From Deinococcus psychrotolerans (GTDB lineage Bacteria; Deinococcota; Deinococci; Deinococcales; Deinococcaceae), in contig NZ_CP034183.1 in NCBI RefSeq assembly GCF_003860465.1, positions 2,683,501-2,747,500 of the forward strand: DNA of 64,000 nt, read 5' to 3'. The notes beneath the pieces were generated by a model that saw nothing but the letters and a program-made list of their open reading frames with translations, was not told the DNA's origin and ran no database searches. The position numbers and the translations under genes are program-made. Every line of letters starts with the position of its first letter. Within the stretch, counting starts at the first letter, position 1. Below are positions 1-7,962 of the stretch, in pieces.

Positions 1-458
1 TTTTGGGGCATCCGGCGGCGGTTGCGCCAGTGCGTTCTAAAAAACCAAGCCAGAATCCCGTCTTTTTTGAGCAGGGTGCGCCAATCTTCGCGGTTGCCGT
101 TCCAGAGTTCCTCGTCGCTAGCCATTCGCCGCAGGGTGCGCCGCAAGAGTTGCCAGAACACTACCCAGCCCGAGTAATCCAGCCAAACCACATTGTCGGC
201 CCGCGCCCAGCCGATGTCTTGGGCTTTGCTGTAATTGCCGTCCATCACCCAGGCTTCCTGCGCCGTGAAGCGCTCCACCTGCGCCCGAAATTCAGCCAGC
301 GGCGCTTCTTGCCAGTCGGGCAGGTGGTTCCAAGCGTCCTGCTCGGCGTGCGGCACGTTCAAGTGGGCTGCCAACTGCCGGGCCAAAGTGGTTTTACCGC
401 TGCCGGTCGTGCCGATGACGAGAACGCGGTGAAGGGGTAAGGGGAGAAGTGCAGGCAT
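1..458 (-). CDS. P-loop adenylate-kinase-like NTPase (FlaR-type), 3' end cut by window edge
   Basis: The minus-strand frame opens with ATG at 458 and runs off the left edge, so only about 152 residues are visible. Near the N-terminus there is a Walker A loop, GTTGSGKTT (residues about 16-24), followed by a pattern of conserved Trp residues and a DGNYS motif typical of small kinases once annotated as DNA topology modulation protein FlaR. Such proteins are P-loop phosphotransferases whose substrate is usually unknown. The gene is divergent from the MFS gene at 554. A possible promoter is TTGGCA, 17 bases, TAAGCG (minus strand, about 500-472). The NTPase fold is fairly certain. The substrate cannot be told from sequence. 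Confidence 0.8.
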   Translation of the reverse strand, partial: MPALLPLPLHRVLVIGTTGSGKTTLARQLAAHLNVPHAEQDAWNHLPDWQEAPLAEFRAQVERFTAQEAWVMDGNYSKAQDIGWARADNVVWLDYSGWVVFWQLLRRTLRRMASDEELWNGNREDWRTLLKKDGILAWFFRTHWRNRRRMPQ

Positions 459-478
459 CCGGTCAGCTTGCCGCTTAC

Positions 479-544
479 ACTTCAGCGCGGCATCTGCCAA
501 ATGACCTATCCCAGACTGACCTCAACCGGACTTCAGCGCGGCAT
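479..544. repeat. 15-bp direct repeat in the divergent intergenic region
   Basis: The sequence ACTTCAGCGCGGCAT occurs exactly at 479-493 and again at 530-544, 51 bases apart and in the same orientation. The first copy lies in the spacer of a possible leftward promoter. The second overlaps the possible -10 (CATACT, 542-547) of the rightward MFS gene. It may be a repeated regulator-binding site; no regulator is identified. Confidence 0.5.
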
Positions 545-553
545 ACTACCTTT

Positions 554-1849
554 ATGACCCTTTCATCTGGCCCCGGGGCAGGAGCGGGCTTTTCCTCTCC
601 CAAGCTGCCCAGCCCGTGGACACTCTCGGCCTTTTGGTTCGGCACCGCTTTTTTGTGGTTGGTGCTGCTGCTGATCCTCATGCCCGCCGAGGTGGTGCGC
701 TTCGTGGGCGACGCCGACAAAGGCAAGTATTTGGGTTTGCTGGGCGGCATTGGAGCAGTGGTGGCGCTCATTTTGCCGCCGATCATTGGCAGTTATTCTG
801 ACCGCATCGGCAAGCGGCTGCCGCTGATTCGGCTGGGGTTGATCGTCAATCTGGCGGGGCTGGCGGTTATGGGCTACGCCGCCGCCGCCACGGAAGGGCT
901 GACCGGCTTTTGGATTTATGTCTTCGGCTTCTTGCTGGTGCAGTTCGGCAACAACTACGCCACCGCGCCCTACAGCGCCCTCGTGCCGGAACTGGTGCCG
1001 GTGGCGCAGCGTGGGCGCTACAGCGGCGTGATGGGCATGTTGCAAGCCGGTGGGCAACTGCTCGGCGGGGTGGCGGCGCTCGTCATCGGGCTGCTGAAAT
1101 TGCCGGACGTGCTGAGCTACGGCATTATCGGCGTCGTGCTGCTGATCAGCGCCATGATTACTCTGCGTGGGGTACCGGAAACCCAGATCAAGCCCAATCC
1201 TGAGGCCCACCGCCAGCGCATGAGTATCGCCCAACTGTTCGCTTATCAGCCGTTCTTGTGGGTCTTTATTACCCGCGCTCTGTTTGCGCTGGGACAGTAC
1301 AGCGTCCAGCCGTTTTTGCAGTTTTACGCCGGAGACGTTCTGCACCAAAAAAATCCCGGCACCGCCACCAGTCTCTTGCTGATGTCGATTATTACTGCCT
1401 CCATCGTCACCGCGCTGATCGGCGGGCGCGTCTCTGACCAGATCGGGCGCAAACCGGTGATTTATGTCGCGGGCAGCGTCATGGCGGTGATGGCAATCGC
1501 GCTGCTGTTCGCGCCGAATTTTTATGTGGCGGTCGCCATCGCTATGGTCTTCGGCTTGGGTTTCGGGGCCTTTAGCAGCGTGGATTGGGCGCTGGGCAGC
1601 GACGCCATGCCCAGCAGCAGAAGCTACGCCCGCGATATGGGCATCTGGCATGTGGCCTTCGTGGGGCCACAACTCATCGAAACGCCGCAGGGCGCACTCC
1701 TCGACTGGGGCAACGCGCAGGGCGGCAATCTGGGTTACACCATTGTGTTCGGCATCGCCGCCGCCTGTTTCGTGCTGGGCGTGCTGCTGGTTCGCAACGT
1801 GCCGGAAACGGTGAAGACCCATTCCGCCGAGGCCGCCACAAAAGCCTGA
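554..1849 (+). CDS. MFS transporter, 12 membrane segments
   Basis: The 431-residue protein is hydrophobic throughout, with about 12 predicted membrane segments and the MFS loop-2/3 signature ([14 protein letters not shown], repeated in the second half as [15 protein letters not shown]). It should sit in the cytoplasmic membrane and move a small solute by a secondary mechanism. The substrate is not evident; the sequence is loosely like SLC45/sugar-type carriers. An upstream in-frame start at 449 exists, but it would run through the promoter and a repeated operator-like sequence. ATG 554, with CATACT six bases before it, is the better start and suggests a leaderless mRNA. Confidence 0.85.
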   Translation: MTLSSGPGAGAGFSSPKLPSPWTLSAFWFGTAFLWLVLLLILMPAEVVRFVGDADKGKYLGLLGGIGAVVALILPPIIGSYSDRIGKRLPLIRLGLIVNLAGLAVMGYAAAATEGLTGFWIYVFGFLLVQFGNNYATAPYSALVPELVPVAQRGRYSGVMGMLQAGGQLLGGVAALVIGLLKLPDVLSYGIIGVVLLISAMITLRGVPETQIKPNPEAHRQRMSIAQLFAYQPFLWVFITRALFALGQYSVQPFLQFYAGDVLHQKNPGTATSLLLMSIITASIVTALIGGRVSDQIGRKPVIYVAGSVMAVMAIALLFAPNFYVAVAIAMVFGLGFGAFSSVDWALGSDAMPSSRSYARDMGIWHVAFVGPQLIETPQGALLDWGNAQGGNLGYTIVFGIAAACFVLGVLLVRNVPETVKTHSAEAATKA

Positions 1850-1956
1850 ACAGAGCTGTAAACCACCCCGCTTTAAGCTTAAAAAATCTGAAGCTGGCCT
1901 TTACCCGGTGAGGCAGCTTGCAAAGTTTACTTTGGGCTTGGGGTGACAATTAAAGC

Positions 1957-2463
1957 ATGACCAATTCAGACCAAGCCCAACCGACCCGTGAAGAAGGCGT
2001 CCAGACGATTGCCAAACTCGTCAAGGGCATCAAGTTTGCCATGATGGCTTTTACCACCGAGGCGGGACACATGCACTCGCAGCCGATGACCACCCAAGAG
2101 CAGGAATTTGACGGCGACGTGTGGTTTATCGGCAGCAAGAAATCCGACTTGGTACGCAGCGTAGCCGCAAAGCCGCAGGTCAATCTCTCGTACTCCGAGT
2201 CCGGCAAGGGCTACGTCAGCCTCTACGGCGACGCCGAGCTGATCGAGGACGCCGCCAAGCTCGACGAGTTGTGGAGCGACATGTACAAAGCCTACTTTCC
2301 GGAAGGCAAAACCGATCCGGATATTCAGCTCATCAAAGTGGAAGCCAAGGGCGCACACTACTGGGAGAGCGACGGCAAGTTGCAGGGCCTCTTTCAAATG
2401 GCCAAAGCCGCTGTGACCGGCAGCCGGCCCAATCACGGCGACAGCGCCAGCGTAGAGCTGTAA
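1957..2463 (+). CDS. General stress protein, pyridoxamine 5'-phosphate oxidase-like flavin-binding fold
   Basis: The 168-residue protein matches the general-stress-protein-26 branch of the PNPOx-like split-barrel family: an N-terminal EGVQTIAKLVKGIKFAMMAF helix/strand, a VWFIGSKKSDLVRSV segment, a GYVSLYGDAELI strand and a C-terminal KVEAKGAHYWES strand. Members bind FMN or FAD as dimers. Catalytic activity as pyridoxamine phosphate oxidase is not expected for this short branch. It is monocistronic, with a hairpin terminator just downstream. The upstream region has no obvious Shine-Dalgarno sequence. Confidence 0.85.
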   Translation: MTNSDQAQPTREEGVQTIAKLVKGIKFAMMAFTTEAGHMHSQPMTTQEQEFDGDVWFIGSKKSDLVRSVAAKPQVNLSYSESGKGYVSLYGDAELIEDAAKLDELWSDMYKAYFPEGKTDPDIQLIKVEAKGAHYWESDGKLQGLFQMAKAAVTGSRPNHGDSASVEL

Positions 2464-2469
2464 ACCTCA

Positions 2470-2516
2470 GCAAAAGCTCTGGCCCCTGCCGACTGTGTGG
2501 GGGTGGGGGCTTTTGC
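2470..2516 (+). terminator. Hairpin terminator after the general stress gene
   Basis: GCAAAAGC at 2470-2477 pairs with GCTTTTGC at 2509-2516. The C-rich and G-rich interior (CCCCTGCC / GGGGGTGGGGG) can extend the stem. It begins six bases after the stop codon. Confidence 0.6.
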
Positions 2517-2544
2517 TTTGGATGCGTTTCGACGGAGCCAACAA

Positions 2545-2578
2545 AAAAGCCCGCTCCACGCTGGAGACGGGCCTTTTT
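2545..2578 (-). terminator. Rho-independent terminator of the glutaredoxin gene
   Basis: On the minus strand GCCCGTCTCCA and TGGAGCGGGC form a strong stem around a 3-base loop, followed by a run of six T. It starts 11 bases past the stop of the glutaredoxin gene. Confidence 0.8.
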
Positions 2579-2588
2579 GGCGGACTCT

Positions 2589-2849
2589 TTAGGCCAGTCC
2601 GGCTTCGCTCAGAAAGGCGTTCATCTTGACAATGCTAAAGCCGCTGAGGCTGGCGGCGGTGTCGCCGTGAACCAAAGTGGGCACGCTGCGTTTGCCGCCG
2701 TTGACGCTCATCACGATCTGGGCGGCGTCCTCGACTTCCTCGATATTGATTTCGGTGTAAGCCAGGCCTTTGTTGTCCAGAGCGCGTTTAGCGGCCTTGC
2801 AATCGGGGCACCAGGTGGTCGTGTACATTTTGATGGGTTCGGTAATCAT
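2589..2849 (-). CDS. Glutaredoxin/NrdH-like thiol-disulfide oxidoreductase
   Basis: This 86-residue protein is a single thioredoxin-fold domain of glutaredoxin size. It has the redox motif CPDC (MYTTTWCPDCKAAKRAL), the cis-Pro loop SVPTLVHGD and a C-terminal helix. Proteins with CPDC centres are close to mycoredoxin/NrdH-type proteins and reduce mixed disulfides in the cytoplasm; which thiol drives it is not shown by the sequence. TACAGT lies at 2861-2856, six bases before the ATG, with no Shine-Dalgarno sequence, so the mRNA is probably leaderless. Confidence 0.88.
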   Translation of the reverse strand: MITEPIKMYTTTWCPDCKAAKRALDNKGLAYTEINIEEVEDAAQIVMSVNGGKRSVPTLVHGDTAASLSGFSIVKMNAFLSEAGLA

Positions 2850-2855
2850 GCCCTC

Positions 2856-2861
2856 ACTGTA
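2856..2861 (-). promoter_or_regulatory. -10 box of a leaderless glutaredoxin transcript
   Basis: TACAGT on the minus strand ends six bases before the ATG, the spacing shared by about twenty genes in this window. Confidence 0.55.
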
Positions 2862-2958
2862 AAGGCTCGTGCCACAACCTGTAAGGTAAGGGCTTACAAA
2901 TTTGGCTCTGCGGCTCGGCCCGCCGCTTGTTCAGCGGAGCATGAACGGCCGCCGCCAC

Positions 2959-2984
2959 AAAAAAGCCCACCCCGCAGGATGGAC
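2959..2984 (-). terminator. Rho-independent terminator of infC
   Basis: Minus strand: GTCCATCC, a 4-base loop, GGGTGGGC, then six T. The stem contains two G-T pairs. It lies 33 bases after the infC stop, so infC is a single-gene unit here rather than infC-rpmI-rplT. Confidence 0.75.
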
Positions 2985-3016
2985 TTCAATCTTCAACGCA
3001 GGACAGCTTGAGCTGT

Positions 3017-3688
<672 letters not shown>

Positions 3689-3825
3689 AACGCATCACCT
3701 CCGCCGCGCCCTGCTGCGTTCTACGCTGTCTGCGTGGAGAGCGGGGCGGCTTGTCTTGGAGCTGAATCTTGGCGGAACGGCCCAACGAGTTCGGGCCAGT
3801 GAGATTCAGCGGACTCGTCATTTTA
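3689..3825 (-). promoter_or_regulatory. Structured 5' leader of infC
   Basis: On the minus strand a possible promoter is TTAGCG (3848-3843), 17 bases, TAAAAT (3825-3820). The resulting leader of roughly 120 bases contains a perfect 9-bp pairing, GCTGAATCT (3810-3802 read on minus) with AGATTCAGC (3769-3761), enclosing a GGCCC/GGGCC hairpin (3797-3779). Nearer the gene, CCGCCCC can pair with GGGCGCGG, which abuts the GGAGG ribosome site. This looks like a regulatory leader, possibly for autoregulation by IF-3 or a ribosomal protein. The rest of the divergent gap, 3849-4048, holds no gene that I can see. Confidence 0.5.
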
Positions 3826-4048
3826 GCACGGCGGGGCGTAGCCGCTAAGAGGGAGACGCTGCTTTTCGCTGGCGTTTTGACCGCCGAGTTTGGGTCAGCG
3901 TCCATATGCCTAGCCTGTATGGCTGCCGACTGCCTCCGAGCGCACCGCAACTCGCCCCAGCTTCCCCCAGTGTATGTGAAACGGATGTGAGAATATTCAC
4001 GCCTCTGAACCTTCCCGGCTTGTGATCCGCGCTAATCTGACCTTCATC

Positions 4049-6724
4049 ATGTCCGCTTCTGCTGCTCAATCTGCTGTGCCCGCCGCGAGGCATCTCTACC
4101 GCCTCGGCCCCCAAGCCGCCCGCGATCTCAGCCGTGAAGTGCTGCTGCCCGATGGTCTCGGCGGCTTTGCCCTCAGCAGCTCCGCTGGCGTGCCGACCCG
4201 CTGCTATTCGGGCCTGAGCGTGGCTCACCGCCCGCCGGGTGATCGCCGGGTGATGTTCGTGACCGCTTTGGAAGAACTGCGCGTCGGTGAGCAGCGCTGC
4301 GCGTTGCACGCTTTCGAGGTGGCCCCTGACACGCTGGAGGGCCAGGGCCTCAGTGTATTGAGCGGCGTGACCCTGCGCGACTTGCTGCCGGAGCGCGAAC
4401 AACTGGCGCTGGGCGTCCGGATTCGGCGGCGCAGCGTGGTGCCCCGGCAATCCGGCACGCTGATTTTGCTCTATGACATCGAGGCTCCGCACCTCAGAGC
4501 AGGCGAGGACGCCAGCCTCACGCTCGGCGGCGTGCTGGTTGACCGGGACATGCACCATGTTCACCGAGACACCCCGCAGCTCGGCTTCGAATGCCTGGCA
4601 AGTGAGGTGCGCGTTCACGGCGAGGCTCACCAGACCCGCCTGCGGCTGTATTCCGGCGGCGCGGAAGTGAGCGCGTTGGCCGTCCAGCCCACGCCGCAGC
4701 GCCTGTATTACCGCTTGGAAGCGGCACGCGGCGCACCTGCCACCGACCGGGCGGTGCGGGCCGACTTCTGGGAGATCAAGCTGCGGCCCGGTCTCAACCG
4801 TTTGGCGCTGGTGATTGAAGGGTCGCCGGTTCACATTGATGATCCCTGGGCCGCCTACGACACCGAAGCCCAGCGGCGGGCCTTGCTGGTGGACAGCGCT
4901 TGGCAAGCCAGCGGCGTGCCGGACGATGTGGTGGCAACTTTGGCGGTGGCCGCCGACGCCTTTTTCGTGCAGCGGGGCAGCACCCAGAATCTCAGCGTGA
5001 TCGCGGGCTACCCTTGGTTTGCCGATTGGGGACGCGACAGCTTGATCGCTTTGCCGGGGCTGAGCCTGAGCACCGGGCGCATCGAGGAAAGTCTGGGCGT
5101 CCTCGACACCTTTTCGTCGTCGCTGCGCGGCGGGCTGACTCCCAACAACTTCTTTGACGACGGGCAGGGCGCGGGCTACAACACGGTGGACGGCTCGCTG
5201 TGGCTGGCCACCTCGCTGGAAAAAGTGGTTCACTACACCCAGAATCCCAACTTGGCCCGCATCGCCCTGAGTACCATTCGCGGCATTTTGCGCGAGTACG
5301 CGGGTGGCACCGCTTACGGCATCGGCATGGACGCCGACGACGGCCTGCTGAACGCGGGCGAACCCGGAGCGCAGCTGACCTGGATGGACGTCAAAATTCA
5401 CGACTGGGTGGTCACGCCGCGTCACGGCAAGCCGGTGGAAATTCAGGCGCTGTGGATTTCGGCGCTCAGTGCCGAGACGCGCCTGAGCCGGATACTGGGA
5501 GAGCTGCCCCACTTCGGCGAGGTGCTGGGGGCGGCTCAGTCCTCATTCTCGGCGTTCTGGAATCCCAAGACCGGCTGCCTCTACGACTTTTTGGGCCGGG
5601 CCGGAGCCAACGCCCAACTCCGGCCCAATGCCCTGATCGCGCTGGCTTTGCCGGATACACCGGCCACCTCGTCGCAGATTTGCACGGTGTTGGACGCTTG
5701 CAGCCGTGAGCTCCTCACCCCGCTGGGCCTGCGGACGCTCAGCCCGCTTGACCCCGAATACGTCAGCCACTACGGCGGCGACCGCTTGGTGCGCGACGCT
5801 GCTTACCATCAGGGCACCGTCTGGCCTTGGCTAATGGGTGCGTACACCGACCTCCTGCTGCGCCAGGGCCAGGTCGCCGAGGCCCGCGCCGCGCTCTCAG
5901 GCTTGCTCGGCCACCTTTGGGAAGCCGGGCTGGGTTCGGTCAGCGAGGTGATCAGTCCTGACGATCTGGCTCCGGCGGGCTGCCCTTTCCAGGCTTGGAG
6001 CGTGGCCGAGGTGCTGCGGGCCCACATCGCTGTGAGCTTGGCCGAGCAGGCCCTGAGCCTTCCAAGGGGGCTGAGCATCCAGCCGGCCGAAGATGCCGTG
6101 CCGAGTCCTGAACAAGCTGAGCTCCCCGGAACACCCCAACCGACGCCCCGCGTGGCCCGTCCCGTGCGCGGCGGTGCCAAAAGCCAACCGGTTGCGCCGC
6201 CGCCGAGCGATTTGATTGGCGGTTCCACTTTCGGATCGGTGAGCCTCAGCGGCGGCCTGATCAATATGGCGTCGGTGGCGGGGCCGTTGCCGGAACTTCG
6301 GGCATCTGACGTCTCCGGCCCCCTCTCTCTTGCCGGAGAAGATTTCCCTATGCCTAGCCTAGACAGTCCAGCACAGGCGGCTCAAGGTGAAGTTGCTCCG
6401 AGTAAACGCAAACGTGGCAGCACCGAAGCTGACGGAGAGAAGCAGCCCAGTAAAGTCCAAACCAGCAAAGTTCAACCCAGTAAAGTCCAGCCGGGTAAAA
6501 AGCAAACCAAAAGAGACGCCGTCAGCTCCGTCACCTCGCCGACGCTGGACGAAGCGCAACTGAGCGAGCTCAAAAGCCTGACCGACTTCCTAGAGATGCC
6601 CGACTTGACCAGCTTTCATCTGCCGCCAGTCGAGCCGCCGAAAGAGCGCTCTACAGGCAAGCCCATCCAGCCTAACCCTGCGATGAGCGTGGAAGACCCC
6701 GACGTGATCGAGCCACTGACTTGA
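4049..6724 (+). CDS. Amylo-alpha-1,6-glucosidase (bacterial glycogen-debranching enzyme) with long repetitive tail
   Basis: The N-terminal GDE domain (LLPDGLGGFALSSSAGVPTR, about residues 30-260) is followed by the (alpha/alpha)6 GDE catalytic domain. The latter carries AGYPWFADWGRDSLIALPGL (about 330-350), NNFFDDG, YNTVDGSLWL and HQGTVWPWLMGAY. The enzyme should cleave alpha-1,6 branches of glycogen in the cytoplasm. From about residue 690 a 200-residue Pro/Ser/Lys-rich tail follows, with four 5-residue repeats (QPSKV type); normal family members end near the catalytic domain. A GTG at 4022 is possible, but ATG 4049 behind TAATCT (4033-4038) fits the local promoter style better. It is divergent from infC. 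Confidence 0.9.
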   Translation: MSASAAQSAVPAARHLYRLGPQAARDLSREVLLPDGLGGFALSSSAGVPTRCYSGLSVAHRPPGDRRVMFVTALEELRVGEQRCALHAFEVAPDTLEGQGLSVLSGVTLRDLLPEREQLALGVRIRRRSVVPRQSGTLILLYDIEAPHLRAGEDASLTLGGVLVDRDMHHVHRDTPQLGFECLASEVRVHGEAHQTRLRLYSGGAEVSALAVQPTPQRLYYRLEAARGAPATDRAVRADFWEIKLRPGLNRLALVIEGSPVHIDDPWAAYDTEAQRRALLVDSAWQASGVPDDVVATLAVAADAFFVQRGSTQNLSVIAGYPWFADWGRDSLIALPGLSLSTGRIEESLGVLDTFSSSLRGGLTPNNFFDDGQGAGYNTVDGSLWLATSLEKVVHYTQNPNLARIALSTIRGILREYAGGTAYGIGMDADDGLLNAGEPGAQLTWMDVKIHDWVVTPRHGKPVEIQALWISALSAETRLSRILGELPHFGEVLGAAQSSFSAFWNPKTGCLYDFLGRAGANAQLRPNALIALALPDTPATSSQICTVLDACSRELLTPLGLRTLSPLDPEYVSHYGGDRLVRDAAYHQGTVWPWLMGAYTDLLLRQGQVAEARAALSGLLGHLWEAGLGSVSEVISPDDLAPAGCPFQAWSVAEVLRAHIAVSLAEQALSLPRGLSIQPAEDAVPSPEQAELPGTPQPTPRVARPVRGGAKSQPVAPPPSDLIGGSTFGSVSLSGGLINMASVAGPLPELRASDVSGPLSLAGEDFPMPSLDSPAQAAQGEVAPSKRKRGSTEADGEKQPSKVQTSKVQPSKVQPGKKQTKRDAVSSVTSPTLDEAQLSELKSLTDFLEMPDLTSFHLPPVEPPKERSTGKPIQPNPAMSVEDPDVIEPLT
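6443..6502 (+). repeat. Four tandem 15-bp units inside the debranching-enzyme gene
   Basis: Units at 6443, 6458, 6473 and 6488 follow CAGCCCAGTAAAGTC with a few substitutions each. They encode the 5-residue repeat QPSKV/QTSKV/QPSKV/QPGKK in the disordered C-terminal tail. Confidence 0.85.
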
Positions 6725-6768
6725 GCGTTTGTGCCTTGCCCGTTTGACGCGCCGCACTGAGGCGTCTA

Positions 6769-6793
6769 AAGTGAAGGTGTCATGGCTACACTT
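6769..6793. promoter_or_regulatory. Dyad overlapping the NrtR-like gene's promoter
   Basis: AAGTGAAG (6769-6776) and CTACACTT (6786-6793) are inverted half-sites, 7 of 8 matching, with a 9-base spacer. The right half contains TACACT (6787-6792), a possible -10. The position suggests an operator, perhaps for the adjacent regulator itself. Confidence 0.4.
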
Positions 6794-6807
6794 ATTCCGG
6801 TTGCACG

Positions 6808-7482
6808 ATGACGCTGAGTTTGCCGCCGCAGGCCACCCAAGTGGGCTTAGCGGTGGACGTCGCTGCGTTCGCTATTCACGAGGGCAAGCTTCACGCTCTG
6901 CTGATCGAGCGGGCCACGCTGCCGCACCTGCAAACTTGGGCGCTGCCCGGCGGCTTCGTGCATGTCGGCGAAGAACTGCACGAAGCCGCCCTCAGAGAGC
7001 TGCGCGACGAAACCAGCATCGAACTGGAGCCGCGCCACCTCGAGCAGTTTTATACGTTCGGCGCGATCGGCCGCGATCCACGCGGGCGTATCGTCAGCGT
7101 GGCGCACTTGGCGGTGTTGCCGTACGGCACGGTGCATGTGATGGGCGGAGCCACCACCCTTCACGCCGATTGGTTTCCCGCCCACGCGCCGCCGCCGCTG
7201 GCTTTTGACCACGCGGTGATCTTGGGGCGGGCCATCAAGCGCCTGCAATTGCGGCTGGAGTACGCCAATTTGGCGCTGGAATTTTTGGCCGAAACCTTTA
7301 CCCTGCCCGAATTGCAAGGCGTCTACGAAGCGATTTTGGATCGGGCACTCGACAAGCGCAACTTCCGCAAGCGCTTGCTGGCGCAGGGCATTTTGACGCC
7401 CAGCGGTGAGCGCCGCAGCGGCGTGGGGCGGCCCGCTCAACTGTACAAGCGGGCCAAGGGAACGCGCACCGGGCTGCTGTAG
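6808..7482 (+). CDS. NrtR-like regulator: degenerate Nudix domain plus winged helix
   Basis: The 224-residue protein has an N-terminal Nudix domain (residues about 10-140) and a C-terminal winged-helix region ending in VGRPAQLYKRAK, the layout of NrtR, which controls NAD-related genes in response to ADP-ribose-type ligands. The Nudix box reads GX5E...RELRDETSIEL: one catalytic Glu is Asp and the box Gly is Ser, which fits a sensor more than an efficient hydrolase. No NAD-biosynthesis gene adjoins it, so its targets are unknown. A dyad lies just upstream. ADP-ribose pyrophosphatase activity remains possible. Confidence 0.8.
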   Translation: MTLSLPPQATQVGLAVDVAAFAIHEGKLHALLIERATLPHLQTWALPGGFVHVGEELHEAALRELRDETSIELEPRHLEQFYTFGAIGRDPRGRIVSVAHLAVLPYGTVHVMGGATTLHADWFPAHAPPPLAFDHAVILGRAIKRLQLRLEYANLALEFLAETFTLPELQGVYEAILDRALDKRNFRKRLLAQGILTPSGERRSGVGRPAQLYKRAKGTRTGLL

Positions 7483-7502
7483 GGAGAGTCGGCTCCCCTA
7501 CA
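7480..7502. terminator. Possible hairpin between convergent genes
   Basis: GTAGGGAG and CTCCCCTAC form a short stem with one bulge directly at the stop codon of the Nudix gene. There is no clear T run, so terminator function is uncertain. Confidence 0.35.
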
Positions 7503-7509
7503 AATGTCT

Positions 7510-7938
7510 TTACAAATACTGCCGGTGATCCGAGAGCATACAGCGGTCTTGAATGACCTCGATGCCGTTGGCACTCAGTTCGGCGGCCACCGCGTCGTCT
7601 TTGATGCCGAGTTGCAGCCAAACCACCTTGGGCAGCGGATTCATGGCCAGAATTTCCGGCAGGTGGTCGCGCACCTTGTCGCTGCGGCGAAAGATTTCCA
7701 CCACGTCGACGGGCACGCTCAGCTCCGTCAAGCTGCTGACCACCGGATGCCCGAAGGCCTTGGCCTGGCGCGAGGCCAGCGCCGGATTGACGCCGTAGAC
7801 TTTGTAGCCTTGGCGCTCCAAGTATTCCGGCACGTAGTGGGCCGGCTTGGCGCTGTCGGCGTGGTAGCCGATGACGGCCACCGATTTGCTGTCTTCTAGC
7901 ACGCGCACAATGGCTTTGGGATCAGTCAGGATGGTCAT
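7510..7938 (-). CDS. CoA-binding domain protein (YccU type)
   Basis: The 142-residue protein is one Rossmann-like CoA-binding domain: SVAVIGYHADSAKPAHYVPEYL, GYKVYGVNPAL, PVDVVEIFRRSDKVRDHL and KVVWLQLGI. These free-standing domains resemble the N-terminal part of succinyl-CoA ligase alpha and bind CoA; the cellular role is not established. It starts 24 bases after hemL on the same strand with its own Shine-Dalgarno (AGGAG), so it is probably the second gene of a hemL operon. Confidence 0.87.
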   Translation of the reverse strand: MTILTDPKAIVRVLEDSKSVAVIGYHADSAKPAHYVPEYLERQGYKVYGVNPALASRQAKAFGHPVVSSLTELSVPVDVVEIFRRSDKVRDHLPEILAMNPLPKVVWLQLGIKDDAVAAELSANGIEVIQDRCMLSDHRQYL

Positions 7939-7962
7939 CTTGGCTCCTTGGTGCTGAGAGAA

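Noticed and set aside
563..1822. Long open frame on the minus strand opposite the MFS gene
   Set aside because: His/Gln/Arg-rich shadow of a clear transporter gene, caused by high third-position GC. The same applies to the long antisense frames at 3845-5512, 36927-38456, 47118-48824 and 51009-52289.
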